Below are positions 15,356 to 21,680 of a DNA stretch of 33,419 bases, one piece after another. Origin of the DNA: Salinimicrobium sp049687495 (GTDB lineage: Bacteria; Bacteroidota; Bacteroidia; Flavobacteriales; Flavobacteriaceae); assembly GCA_049687495.1 (NCBI GenBank), contig JBAVJB010000172.1, positions 1 to 33,419 of the forward strand. Direction: 5' to 3'. Positions within the stretch are counted from its first letter, which is position 1. Each line of letters begins with the position of its first letter. A model generated the notes under the pieces. That model did no database searches. It was not told the DNA's origin and saw only the letters and a program-made list of their open reading frames with translations. The translations under genes were made by a program, and so were the position numbers.

Positions 15356-16248
15356 ACACGAATCAATTTATCTAATACATATATTATTTGCAGCAGCGTG
15401 ATGTAAGACACACTTGCCAACATTAATTTCTTTGCAGATTTCCCGTCCCTCTTCCTGTAAAGCTGAATCGCATGATACAACATTACCAGCCCAAGCAGCA
15501 ATACCAGCACTGCCGAAAGCGGCGTGATGTAAAGCTTGCCGGTCATTCCAAAGGCAGGAATGAGAGAGACCAGGATCGTCCAGACGGTATACAGCACAAT
15601 TTGAACCGCTGTACCCTTGTCTTTCTTTCCAGTAGGCAGCATGAAAAATCCGCCTTTTTCATAGTCGTCATACAACCACCAGCCCAACGCCCAAAAATGC
15701 GGAAATTGCCAGAAGAACTGCACCATAAAAAGTGTTCCCGGCTCAATACCGAAGCTGCCGGTTGCCGCCACCCATCCCAGCATGAACGGAATAGCCCCGG
15801 GAAAAGCCCCGGCAAATACCGAAAGTGGCGTCTTGGTCTTTAGCGGCGTATAAACACTCACGTAAAGGAAGATGCTTATCGCACCAAACATCGCTGTTCG
15901 CGGATTGATAAGGTAAAGTATCACCAGGCCTGAAATGGTCAAAGCACTGGCGATGAAAAACGCCATATTAATGGACATTCTCCCCGATGGCACCGGCCGG
16001 TTTCGGGTGCGGTCCATCAACAGGTCGAGGTCTTTTTCAATGATCTGGTTGTAGGCGTTTGAAGCGCCAACCAAACAGTAACCCCCAACTGCGAGCATGA
16101 TCACCGTAAGAAGATCAACGTTATCTGCACCAAGAAAATATCCTGCAACCGAAGAAAAAACCACACTTACGGCGAGCCTCATTTTAGTGATCTCCTTTAG
16201 ATCTGAAACAAAGGAGACTGATGAAGTATGTACACGGGTATTGTCCAA
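15346..16248 (-). CDS. cyoE: Heme o synthase (protoheme IX farnesyltransferase)
   Basis: 300 aa, an inner-membrane UbiA-family prenyltransferase that adds a farnesyl group to heme b to give heme o, the precursor of heme a in the oxidase encoded downstream. The prenyl-diphosphate motif is NAYNQIIEKDLDLLMDRTR followed by NRPVPSG, and the second Asp motif is YDDYEKGGFF. No ATG lies upstream of the conserved start region: the frame offers TTG at 16248 or GTG at 16233, and I use the TTG. A good promoter sits about 20-50 bases upstream. It is the first gene of the oxidase operon. Confidence 0.93.
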   Translation of the reverse strand: MDNTRVHTSSVSFVSDLKEITKMRLAVSVVFSSVAGYFLGADNVDLLTVIMLAVGGYCLVGASNAYNQIIEKDLDLLMDRTRNRPVPSGRMSINMAFFIASALTISGLVILYLINPRTAMFGAISIFLYVSVYTPLKTKTPLSVFAGAFPGAIPFMLGWVAATGSFGIEPGTLFMVQFFWQFPHFWALGWWLYDDYEKGGFFMLPTGKKDKGTAVQIVLYTVWTILVSLIPAFGMTGKLYITPLSAVLVLLLGLVMLYHAIQLYRKRDGKSAKKLMLASVSYITLLQIIYVLDKLIRVWI

Positions 16249-16268
16249 AAAGGAAAAATTTTGTGGCG

Positions 16269-16298
16269 CAAAGATACTCCTAAATTGCTTTTTGACAA
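16269..16298 (-). promoter_or_regulatory. Bacteroidota-type promoter of the cyoE/oxidase operon
   Basis: On the minus strand TTG (16298-16296), 19 bases, then TATCTTTG (16276-16269), an exact TAnnTTTG match. The predicted transcript would begin only about 15-20 bases before the TTG start of cyoE, so the leader is short. Confidence 0.75.
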
Positions 16299-16305
16299 GG
16301 CTCCA

Positions 16306-16358
16306 AAAAAGTTAATTTTTAAACGCCTTCCAAAAAACCTGCTGAAAATCAACTTTTT
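16306..16358 (-). terminator. A/T-rich inverted repeat after the RemB-like gene, possible terminator
   Basis: AAAAAGTTAATTTT at 16306-16319 can pair with AAAATCAACTTTTT at 16345-16358 with one mismatch and a 25-base loop. It lies directly after the remB stop and before the cyoE promoter. The stem is A/T-rich and the loop long, so terminator function is uncertain. Confidence 0.35.
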
Positions 16359-16364
16359 GAGACC

Positions 16365-18506
16365 CTAGTAATCGAAGTACCAGTTGAAGATATCGGTTCT
16401 TAAGCCAATGTTCAGCCAGTAAGTGGTGTTATTAAAAGTACTGAAGGTGTTGACTTCGGGATCAAAATTGCGGTAGATGAAGCTGCCAAAGAATTTCAGG
16501 TTGGTAGCAGGGTTCACGATGTATCCTACTTCAGCTTCAGAATAAAAAGACATGGCTGTGTTCCCCTGCCCTATCTTTACCCCGGTTTCATAAGGCCTGT
16601 CCTCTTCGGTTCTGTAAATATCCCCTCCATAAGCGGCATCATCCTCAAAAGTGTTAAAATCATAGCCTCTTTTTCCGTAGATGGCTTTCAAACTTCCGTA
16701 GTAACGGCCATACCTGTACCTGGCGATCCCGATCAATTCCCTGAAGTTGGCGCCCCACTGGTGAGCCATAGGCTGGTTGTTATGCCCGTAGTTGAGGATA
16801 ATAGTGTTGTGCGAATAGGTATATGGCCGCACCTGGTTGTACTCCAGCTGCAGGTATAGCTGCGGAATATTAAAGGCGTTGAAGTATTTTGCACCTATCT
16901 GGAACCCATGCTTATTCTTCCAGCTGCCTTCGCCGCCAAAAACATCTCCCGAAGAAAATTCATCGATCAACCACTGCCCGTAGGTAAGGAAATGGTTGCT
17001 CCACTTATACTTCCCGGTGAGGCCAATGATCGCGTTACCGGCTTGCGCCCCGGTTGAGAATTCAATCGCCCTGTAAAAGATGATCGGGTTGAGATAGTTG
17101 ATATCGAAGCCGCGGTTGTTGTCATTCTCCCACATTACCGATTCAAAAAAGCCAATATTCAGCCTCTTTGTGACATTATAGCTCAAATAGTGATTGGCCA
17201 TATATTTTGTACGGAAAGAACCTTCGCCGGTCACCTCTGCCCTTACATCCCGAAGTGACATCCAGGTGTTGGTGTATTTGATCTTCCAGAACTCGGTGCT
17301 CAACTTTAAGAAAGGGTAAGGCGTAGCGTTATCGCTCAACAGCAGTGACCTGTACCCGTCACCAATGAAGTTCTTGCCATGCCCAAACTGCAGGTTAAAA
17401 AATTTGCCGGGGCTGTAAGACAAATAAGCTTCGGCAACAGGATAATCATAAGCCTGTCCCATAAAAGATTTGGCGATCCCGCGGCCGGGCACAATAGCAG
17501 GGCCTTCTGTTCCGGGTTTTATAGATTCCGCATAGCGGTTGTAGTAGTCGGCGAAGCGGCCCTGGTTCTCATAGACCACCGAGTAGAAGTTGAAATTCTT
17601 ACCAAGCCCGCCCTGGAAAATGGCTGCCCGGGTATTGTTGTAAGTTACGTCCAGTTCGCTGTCAAAATCTTTTCCCACCTGCATATCCAGGCCAAAATCA
17701 ACGGTAAACCAGTAATCTTTTCCCTGGAAAGTGAATAAATGCTCATTCCAGACCTTGCGGCCAATCCAGGAATTTGTTGATTTTTCAAGCTTTTCGGTTT
17801 CTTCGGCAAAATCATAGTAAGGCTGCACTTCGCTGAACAGGTAAGGCTTGGAAGCTGTGTGGAAATTAGTTCCCACACGGTTCAACTCGTCATCAAACCT
17901 GCTGTAGAGCTCATGGGAAAGCGGGATATTGATCTCACTTGAGGCTCGTGGATGTTGGAATTCCAGAGATTTAATCTCATCATATTCTGTCGCCTCCCGG
18001 GAGTCTCTATTTTTTTTCTTCTGAAAAGGCTTTAAGTCCTCTTCTTTTTCTGAAGCAACCACTTCAATGCCAGCCTCTTCCTCTTCGGAAGTCATAGGTT
18101 CCTGCTGAAAAGGCACTTTCACCGGCATACGGAACTGCATGTTTATAGGACGGCTGTTATAAGTGGCGGGCTTAATTTGCGGAAGGCTCTCAAATACCTT
18201 TTGAGCCTCCTCCTTAAGTTCGGGATAAGCGGCATCTACATACACTGTTTTAAATCGCCCTTCCCGGTTCACCTCGAAAAGGATCACGATGGTGCCGCTG
18301 TAGTTCTCGGCGGCTACCACTTCGGGCATCTCAAAGCTTTCGAAAAACTTGCTTTTTAGAGTGGAAACAAAACAGCTTTCTTCCTGTTCATAATCTATTT
18401 GGGCACATTCGGGAAAAGTAGGAAAACGCTCATCATCACCTGCAAATTTTTGGGAAAAAGAAAGAAAGGGAAGAAAAAGGAACAGTAGCTTAAATAACCT
18501 CATCAT
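16365..18506 (-). CDS. remB: RemB-like outer-membrane protein (gliding motility family) with N-terminal TonB_C-like module
   Basis: 713 aa from the ATG at 18506 (MMRLFKLLFLFLPFLSFSQ signal peptide); an upstream in-frame ATG at 18590 adds 28 unlikely residues. Residues about 25-150 carry FPTFPECAQ with a second Cys 11 positions on, then a TonB C-terminal-like fold (GTIVILFEVNREGRFKTVYV, then ESLPQIKPATYN). After an acidic/basic linker at about 155-205, the rest (about 210-713) is a long run of alternating aromatic beta strands (YNRYAESIKPGTEGP, HGKNFIGDGYRSLLLSD) typical of a 14-20-strand outer-membrane barrel of the capsule/RemB type. In Flavobacterium johnsoniae RemB is linked to gliding; as I recall it also lies near sprA, which agrees with this locus. 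Name by pattern and context; exact role unknown. Confidence 0.7.
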   Translation of the reverse strand: MMRLFKLLFLFLPFLSFSQKFAGDDERFPTFPECAQIDYEQEESCFVSTLKSKFFESFEMPEVVAAENYSGTIVILFEVNREGRFKTVYVDAAYPELKEEAQKVFESLPQIKPATYNSRPINMQFRMPVKVPFQQEPMTSEEEEAGIEVVASEKEEDLKPFQKKKNRDSREATEYDEIKSLEFQHPRASSEINIPLSHELYSRFDDELNRVGTNFHTASKPYLFSEVQPYYDFAEETEKLEKSTNSWIGRKVWNEHLFTFQGKDYWFTVDFGLDMQVGKDFDSELDVTYNNTRAAIFQGGLGKNFNFYSVVYENQGRFADYYNRYAESIKPGTEGPAIVPGRGIAKSFMGQAYDYPVAEAYLSYSPGKFFNLQFGHGKNFIGDGYRSLLLSDNATPYPFLKLSTEFWKIKYTNTWMSLRDVRAEVTGEGSFRTKYMANHYLSYNVTKRLNIGFFESVMWENDNNRGFDINYLNPIIFYRAIEFSTGAQAGNAIIGLTGKYKWSNHFLTYGQWLIDEFSSGDVFGGEGSWKNKHGFQIGAKYFNAFNIPQLYLQLEYNQVRPYTYSHNTIILNYGHNNQPMAHQWGANFRELIGIARYRYGRYYGSLKAIYGKRGYDFNTFEDDAAYGGDIYRTEEDRPYETGVKIGQGNTAMSFYSEAEVGYIVNPATNLKFFGSFIYRNFDPEVNTFSTFNNTTYWLNIGLRTDIFNWYFDY

Positions 18507-18537
18507 GTCCTGCATGTCCTGTTTTAGATTACCGGAA

Positions 18538-18566
18538 GAAAGATACACTAAATTAAACAAGACAAA
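18538..18566 (-). promoter_or_regulatory. Candidate promoter of the RemB-like gene
   Basis: On the minus strand TTTG (18566-18563), 17 bases, then TATCTTTC (18545-18538), which matches TAnnTTTG in all but the last base. It lies about 32 bases before the ATG at 18506. Confidence 0.5.
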
Positions 18567-18973
18567 GAAATTGAAGCCAATTTCCTTCAAATTTTTCCTT
18601 AAAAGGCTTCAAGTTCGAAGTTTAAAGTTCAAGGTTTTCACCTCCAAATCTTTAGCGAAGGAGGAGCAGGTAAAAACCATAAGCCGCCGGTGCATCTGTA
18701 GTTTTAACAAAGGGGCCACCTTAGAAAGATTTCCGCAGCAATAAAAAATATTCATGGATTTGTGGCAAAAACAGAGCCCTTCAAAAATGACATTTTTGAC
18801 ACCTCTTTTAACAGGTGCTCAGTGATCAGTGAACAGAAAAAACATGGTGCCATCTGTGGCTCAAGAAATAGGTTTGCCAAGAAAACACTATTCTCCAGAA
18901 AGAAGAAAGCAAAGCAGATGAGCGAACCAGTCATTAGTTAATTCGTGGCAAATCTCTAGAGAAGATCCCAAAA

Positions 18974-19000
18974 CAAAAAGATCCCGCAAGTGCGGGATCT
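18974..19000 (-). terminator. Intrinsic terminator after the downstream tonB gene
   Basis: A perfect 10-bp stem AGATCCCGCA (18979-18988) / TGCGGGATCT (18991-19000) with a 2-base loop is followed on the minus strand by T-rich DNA. The stem shares its GATCCCGCA core with the terminator of the other tonB gene at 20032-20052. Confidence 0.8.
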
Positions 19001-19041
19001 GATCCTTTATTTTTTACCAATTCTAATATTTTATACCAATT

Positions 19042-19761
19042 CTAATCCTGAACCCGAAAAATTATAGGCAGGGAATAGATCACTCCTACTGGTTTGCCCC
19101 CCTGTTTCCCGGGTTGCATCTCGGGTAAGGTTTTCGCGATTCTTATAGCCTCCTCTTCCAGTTTTGGATGCGGACCTCGTGCGCCAATAACGGTTACACT
19201 GCCGTCGGGTTCTATTTTGAAGCTCACGTAGATCCTGTTGATCCCGCTAAGCCCAAGCTCGCTCGCAAGAGAAACATCAAAAGTCCGGTTGACGATGGTC
19301 TTGATCTTTTCGCCCATGCACTGCCTGCGGGCGTCATTGGACTTCAAATTTTCACAACCCGGGAAGATTGGCACTTGCTCGACAGACATAATTGAATAAT
19401 CATCAATTTCCTCGTCTGGCTCTTCCACCTGGATATCTTCAACTTTAAGATCTGCTTCACCAAGATCTTCGGTCGGCGCAATAATAGATTCCTCAACCTC
19501 CTTATCATCTTCGATCACTTTAGGCGGCTCCACAATTTCAACGGGCACTTTTGGCGGAGTAGGTTCTTTAAATTCGGTAATTGGTACCGGCTCCTCTTCA
19601 AAAGCATCCATAGAGATGCGGTCGAGCTCCTGAGGAACTGCGGCGTCAACTTTCCACTCGATCAACTGCCAGGCCAGAAAAAGGGCCAGGATGAGCCCAA
19701 ACTGAAAAAAGAGAATGCTCCTTCTTGACAGGTCTACTTTTTTGCTCTTTTTGTCTTTCAT
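19042..19761 (-). CDS. TonB energy transducer, downstream copy
   Basis: 239 aa. It has a basic N-terminus (KDKKSKKVDLSRR), a membrane anchor (SILFFQFGLILALFLAWQLI), an acidic and Pro-containing periplasmic linker at about 55-130 (FKEPTPPKVPVEIVEPPK), the Cys motif VPIFPGCE with a second Cys 12 residues on, and a C-terminal TonB domain (IYVSFKIEPDGSVTVIGARG, LPEMQPGKQGGKPVG). It passes proton-motive energy from ExbB/ExbD to outer-membrane receptors. It is a paralogue of the gene at 20077 with a nearly identical start and end but no long Pro run. ExbB and ExbD are not in the window. Confidence 0.93.
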   Translation of the reverse strand: MKDKKSKKVDLSRRSILFFQFGLILALFLAWQLIEWKVDAAVPQELDRISMDAFEEEPVPITEFKEPTPPKVPVEIVEPPKVIEDDKEVEESIIAPTEDLGEADLKVEDIQVEEPDEEIDDYSIMSVEQVPIFPGCENLKSNDARRQCMGEKIKTIVNRTFDVSLASELGLSGINRIYVSFKIEPDGSVTVIGARGPHPKLEEEAIRIAKTLPEMQPGKQGGKPVGVIYSLPIIFRVQD

Positions 19762-19791
19762 AATAGTGCATATTTAAAGGTTAATCTTTGT

Positions 19792-19821
19792 CAAGGTTAA
19801 ACCCAACAGCATTCCAACAAA
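19792..19821 (-). promoter_or_regulatory. Candidate promoter of the downstream tonB gene
   Basis: On the minus strand TTTG (19821-19818), 18 bases, then TAACCTTG (19799-19792), one base off TAnnTTTG. It lies about 31 bases upstream of the ATG and after the terminator of the other tonB gene, so this copy is probably transcribed on its own. Confidence 0.5.
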
Positions 19822-19901
19822 AAAAGCAACACAACTGTTAAGTATTAATCATATTCTCAACAAACATGCCTAAAAAGGTTGCACCTCTTAAAACAAGGGC
19901 T

Positions 19902-19932
19902 CAGTGGGCAGTGTTCAGTGTTCAGTGTTCAG
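19902..19932. repeat. Tandem 7-base repeat (CAGTGTT)
   Basis: CAGTGGG, then three CAGTGTT units and a partial CAG follow in direct order. A shorter related array (two TCAGTGA units at 18819-18832) lies in the next intergenic gap with the same flanking words, so both are copies of one element. Confidence 0.8.
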
Positions 19933-20022
19933 AAAAAATACAATAAATAAAATTCGTGTATTCGTGGCAAAAAAAACCACAGGAAGAAATACTCCTCAAA
20001 AATGACACTTTTGACACCTGTT

Positions 20023-20052
20023 CAAAAAAAAATCCCGCAACAAGTGCGGGAT
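20023..20052 (-). terminator. Intrinsic terminator after the upstream tonB gene
   Basis: An 8-bp stem ATCCCGCA (20032-20039) / TGCGGGAT (20045-20052) with a 5-base loop is followed on the minus strand by a run of about eight T. It lies 24 bases after the tonB stop. Confidence 0.88.
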
Positions 20053-20076
20053 CTTATATAATTTAGAAAGATGTTC

Positions 20077-20802
20077 TTAGTCCTGAACCCTGAAGGTAAT
20101 TGGCAGGGAGTAAAGTACTCCAACCGGCTTACCTCGCTGTTTCCCGGGCTGCATCTTAGGCAACATGTTCACTACACGCTCGGCTTCAGATTTAAGCCTT
20201 GGGTGTGGCGCACGTGCACCAAGCACGGTAACATCTCCGTTCTTCTCAATTCTAAACTGAACGTAAATTCTGTTAATTCCGCTTAGTCCAAGATCGCTAC
20301 CAAGACCGGTATCAAATCTTTTGTTCACGAATTCCTGAATTTTTTCACTCATACAGTCCTTGCGGGCCTGGTTATTTCTTTCCTTTTCACAACCGGGAAA
20401 GACAGGTACGTCTTCAATTACTGCAAACGGAACATCCCCAATTTCTTCTTCTTCCTCAACCACTTCAACTTCCTCAACTTCCACGATCTCTTCCTGGTTA
20501 GTTTCGGTAGACTCAATGATTGTCTCTTCAACTTCTTCTTCATCCTCAACAACTTCGATCACTTCGGGAGCGGGTGGCGGTGGTGGCGGTGGAGGTGGCG
20601 GTGGCGTATTCAATTCGGTAATTGGCACTTCTTCCTCTTCAAAGGCATCCATCTGCACCTGACCGAGATCCAGCGCCTCCTTGTCATAGGTCTTCCATTC
20701 AATGGCCCTCCATGTGACAAAAAGCATCAAGATCATACCGATCTGGAAGAAGAGAATACTCCTCCTGGACAAGTCGGCTTTCTTGTTTTTCTTGGGTTTC
20801 AT
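20077..20802 (-). CDS. TonB energy transducer, upstream copy with polyproline tract
   Basis: 241 aa. It has the same basic N-terminus and membrane anchor as its neighbour (SILFFQIGMILMLFVTWRAI), then a run of 11 prolines at about residues 67-77, a very acidic linker (VEVVEEEEEIGD), the Cys motif VPVFPGCE with a second Cys 12 residues on, and the C-terminal TonB domain (IYVQFRIEKNGDVTVLGARA, LPKMQPGKQRGKPVG). The Pro run and acidic stretch should hold an extended periplasm-spanning arm. It follows the VanZ-like gene with a 33-base gap and may be transcribed from the gcvH promoter. Confidence 0.94.
   Translation of the reverse strand: MKPKKNKKADLSRRSILFFQIGMILMLFVTWRAIEWKTYDKEALDLGQVQMDAFEEEEVPITELNTPPPPPPPPPPPAPEVIEVVEDEEEVEETIIESTETNQEEIVEVEEVEVVEEEEEIGDVPFAVIEDVPVFPGCEKERNNQARKDCMSEKIQEFVNKRFDTGLGSDLGLSGINRIYVQFRIEKNGDVTVLGARAPHPRLKSEAERVVNMLPKMQPGKQRGKPVGVLYSLPITFRVQD
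20572..20604 (-). repeat. Polyproline-coding CCN microsatellite in tonB
   Basis: Eleven consecutive CCN codons (mostly CCA and CCG) code 11 prolines. The GGT/GGC pattern on the plus strand is prone to slippage in steps of three, and translation of the run should depend on elongation factor P. Confidence 0.85.
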
Positions 20803-20835
20803 AATTCCGTTTTAATTATAGGTTGGCTAAAATAA

Positions 20836-21249
20836 TTATTTTTTCATAAAAAATAAATTAATCTTGCCTTTTAACCTGATTAGAAAATCCTTTAAAGACC
20901 ATACTAAAAGCGCCGCAAGGACAACTCCAATGGTATTGGCCACCACATCAAAAAGATCGAGTTGACGATAGCTTGTTAATGCCTTTTGTAATACCTCAAT
21001 AAAAATGCCAAATGCTATAGAAGCAAAGCAAACTACTAAAATTTTAGCAAAAAACCTGTCATTCTTATAATTAAATATTGCAAAGAATGACCATAACAGG
21101 CCCAGACCAAAATAGGCTCCACAATGCATAACCTTATCGCTTACCCCCAGGTCTTTAATAGGGGTGTCCGCAAGGTTGATTAGCGATAAATATAACACCA
21201 ACAAGGTGTAAGCCAGTGCGGGTAAAAAAAAGAAAAGTTTAGCCCTCAA
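20836..21249 (-). CDS. VanZ-like family membrane protein
   Basis: 137 aa with four membrane helices. VanZ-like marks (PF04892) are DKVMHCGAYFGLGLLWSF in the second helix and FGIFIEVLQK followed by RQLDLFDVVANTIGVVLAAL. The start is TTG at 21249, inside the last codons of gcvH (11-base overlap) and four bases after AGAGG; the first ATG comes only after the first helix, so it cannot be the start. The function of this family outside teicoplanin-resistance clusters is unknown. Coupling to gcvH is a common Flavobacteriia arrangement and gives no clear functional hint. Confidence 0.88.
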   Translation of the reverse strand: MRAKLFFFLPALAYTLLVLYLSLINLADTPIKDLGVSDKVMHCGAYFGLGLLWSFFAIFNYKNDRFFAKILVVCFASIAFGIFIEVLQKALTSYRQLDLFDVVANTIGVVLAALLVWSLKDFLIRLKGKINLFFMKK

Positions 21250-21619
21250 CTACCTCTGAGTATTCTTCAGCAGAGAGAAGGTCATCTACCTCGGCAGCAT
21301 CGCTGAACTTGATCTTCACCATCCAGCCTTCTCCATAAGGATCTGAATTAACTTTCTCAGGCTCATCTTCAAGGCTCTGGTTGAACTCAATGATCTCTCC
21401 TGAAAGAGGTGCAAAAAGGTCAGACACGGTTTTTACTGCTTCTACAGTTCCAAAAACTTCTTCCCTCTCCAGAGTCTCATCTACAGTTTCAACTTCAACG
21501 TAGACGATGTCTCCTAATTCTCCCTGGGCAAAATCGGTAATACCAACAGTGGCAATATCCCCTTCAATTTTCACCCATTCGTGATCATTGGTGTACTTTA
21601 AATCTTTTGGAATCTTCAT
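21239..21619 (-). CDS. gcvH: Glycine cleavage system H protein
   Basis: 126 aa, the full length of the lipoyl carrier that shuttles the aminomethyl group between the P, T and L proteins. The lipoyl-attachment Lys is K63 in FGTVEAVKTVSDLFAP; DLKYTNDHEWVKIEG and VGITDFAQGELGDIVYVE are standard family strands. It has its own promoter in the 61-base gap after sprA. P, T and L genes are not in the window, so gcvH is separate from them, as is usual in Flavobacteriia. Confidence 0.97.
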   Translation of the reverse strand: MKIPKDLKYTNDHEWVKIEGDIATVGITDFAQGELGDIVYVEVETVDETLEREEVFGTVEAVKTVSDLFAPLSGEIIEFNQSLEDEPEKVNSDPYGEGWMVKIKFSDAAEVDDLLSAEEYSEVVEG

Positions 21620-21640
21620 TTAGTTAGTTATTTAGTCTCG

Positions 21641-21671
21641 CAAAGTTAATTTTTTAATTCTTTTGTTCAAA
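21641..21671 (-). promoter_or_regulatory. Bacteroidota-type promoter of gcvH
   Basis: On the minus strand TTTG (21671-21668), exactly 19 bases, then TAACTTTG (21648-21641), a full match to TTTG-N19-TAnnTTTG. It starts just after the sprA stop codon and lies 22 bases before the gcvH ATG. Confidence 0.88.
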
Positions 21672-21680
21672 CAGCAGCTG

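Larger units (their letters stand above)
18507..19041. repeat. Repeat-rich intergenic region between tonB and remB
   Basis: 535 bases with no supportable gene; the short ORFs here have no family features. It holds the remB promoter (18538-18566), a degenerate AAGTTCGAAGTTTAAAGTTC stretch near 18610, a TTTGTGGCAAAAAC word near 18760, a perfect palindrome TCAAAAATGACATTTTTGA (18781-18799), the word GCTCAGTG with two TCAGTGA units (18817-18832), ATTCGTGGCAAA near 18940 and the tonB terminator (18974-19000). Several of these words recur in the gap at 19762-20076. Confidence 0.6.
19762..20076. repeat. Repeat-rich intergenic region between the two tonB genes
   Basis: 315 bases without a gene. It holds a candidate promoter (19792-19821), the words CACCTCTTAAAACAAGGGC (19882-19900), a tandem 7-base repeat CAGTGTT (19902-19932), a TTCGTGGCAAAAAA word near 19961, a near-palindrome TCAAAAATGACACTTTTGA (19996-20014) followed by CACCTG, and the terminator of the upstream tonB gene. 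Parts of the same set occur in the next gap (18507-19041). Confidence 0.6.

Noticed and set aside
18505..18934. Short ORFs in the gap between tonB and remB
   Set aside because: They overlap repeats and the remB promoter, lack start signals and family features, and occur on both strands as expected by chance.
19902..19932. CAGTGTT tandem units as CRISPR repeats or replication iterons
   Set aside because: The units are seven bases with no spacers, no cas genes and no replication gene nearby; they fit a degenerate intergenic element better.
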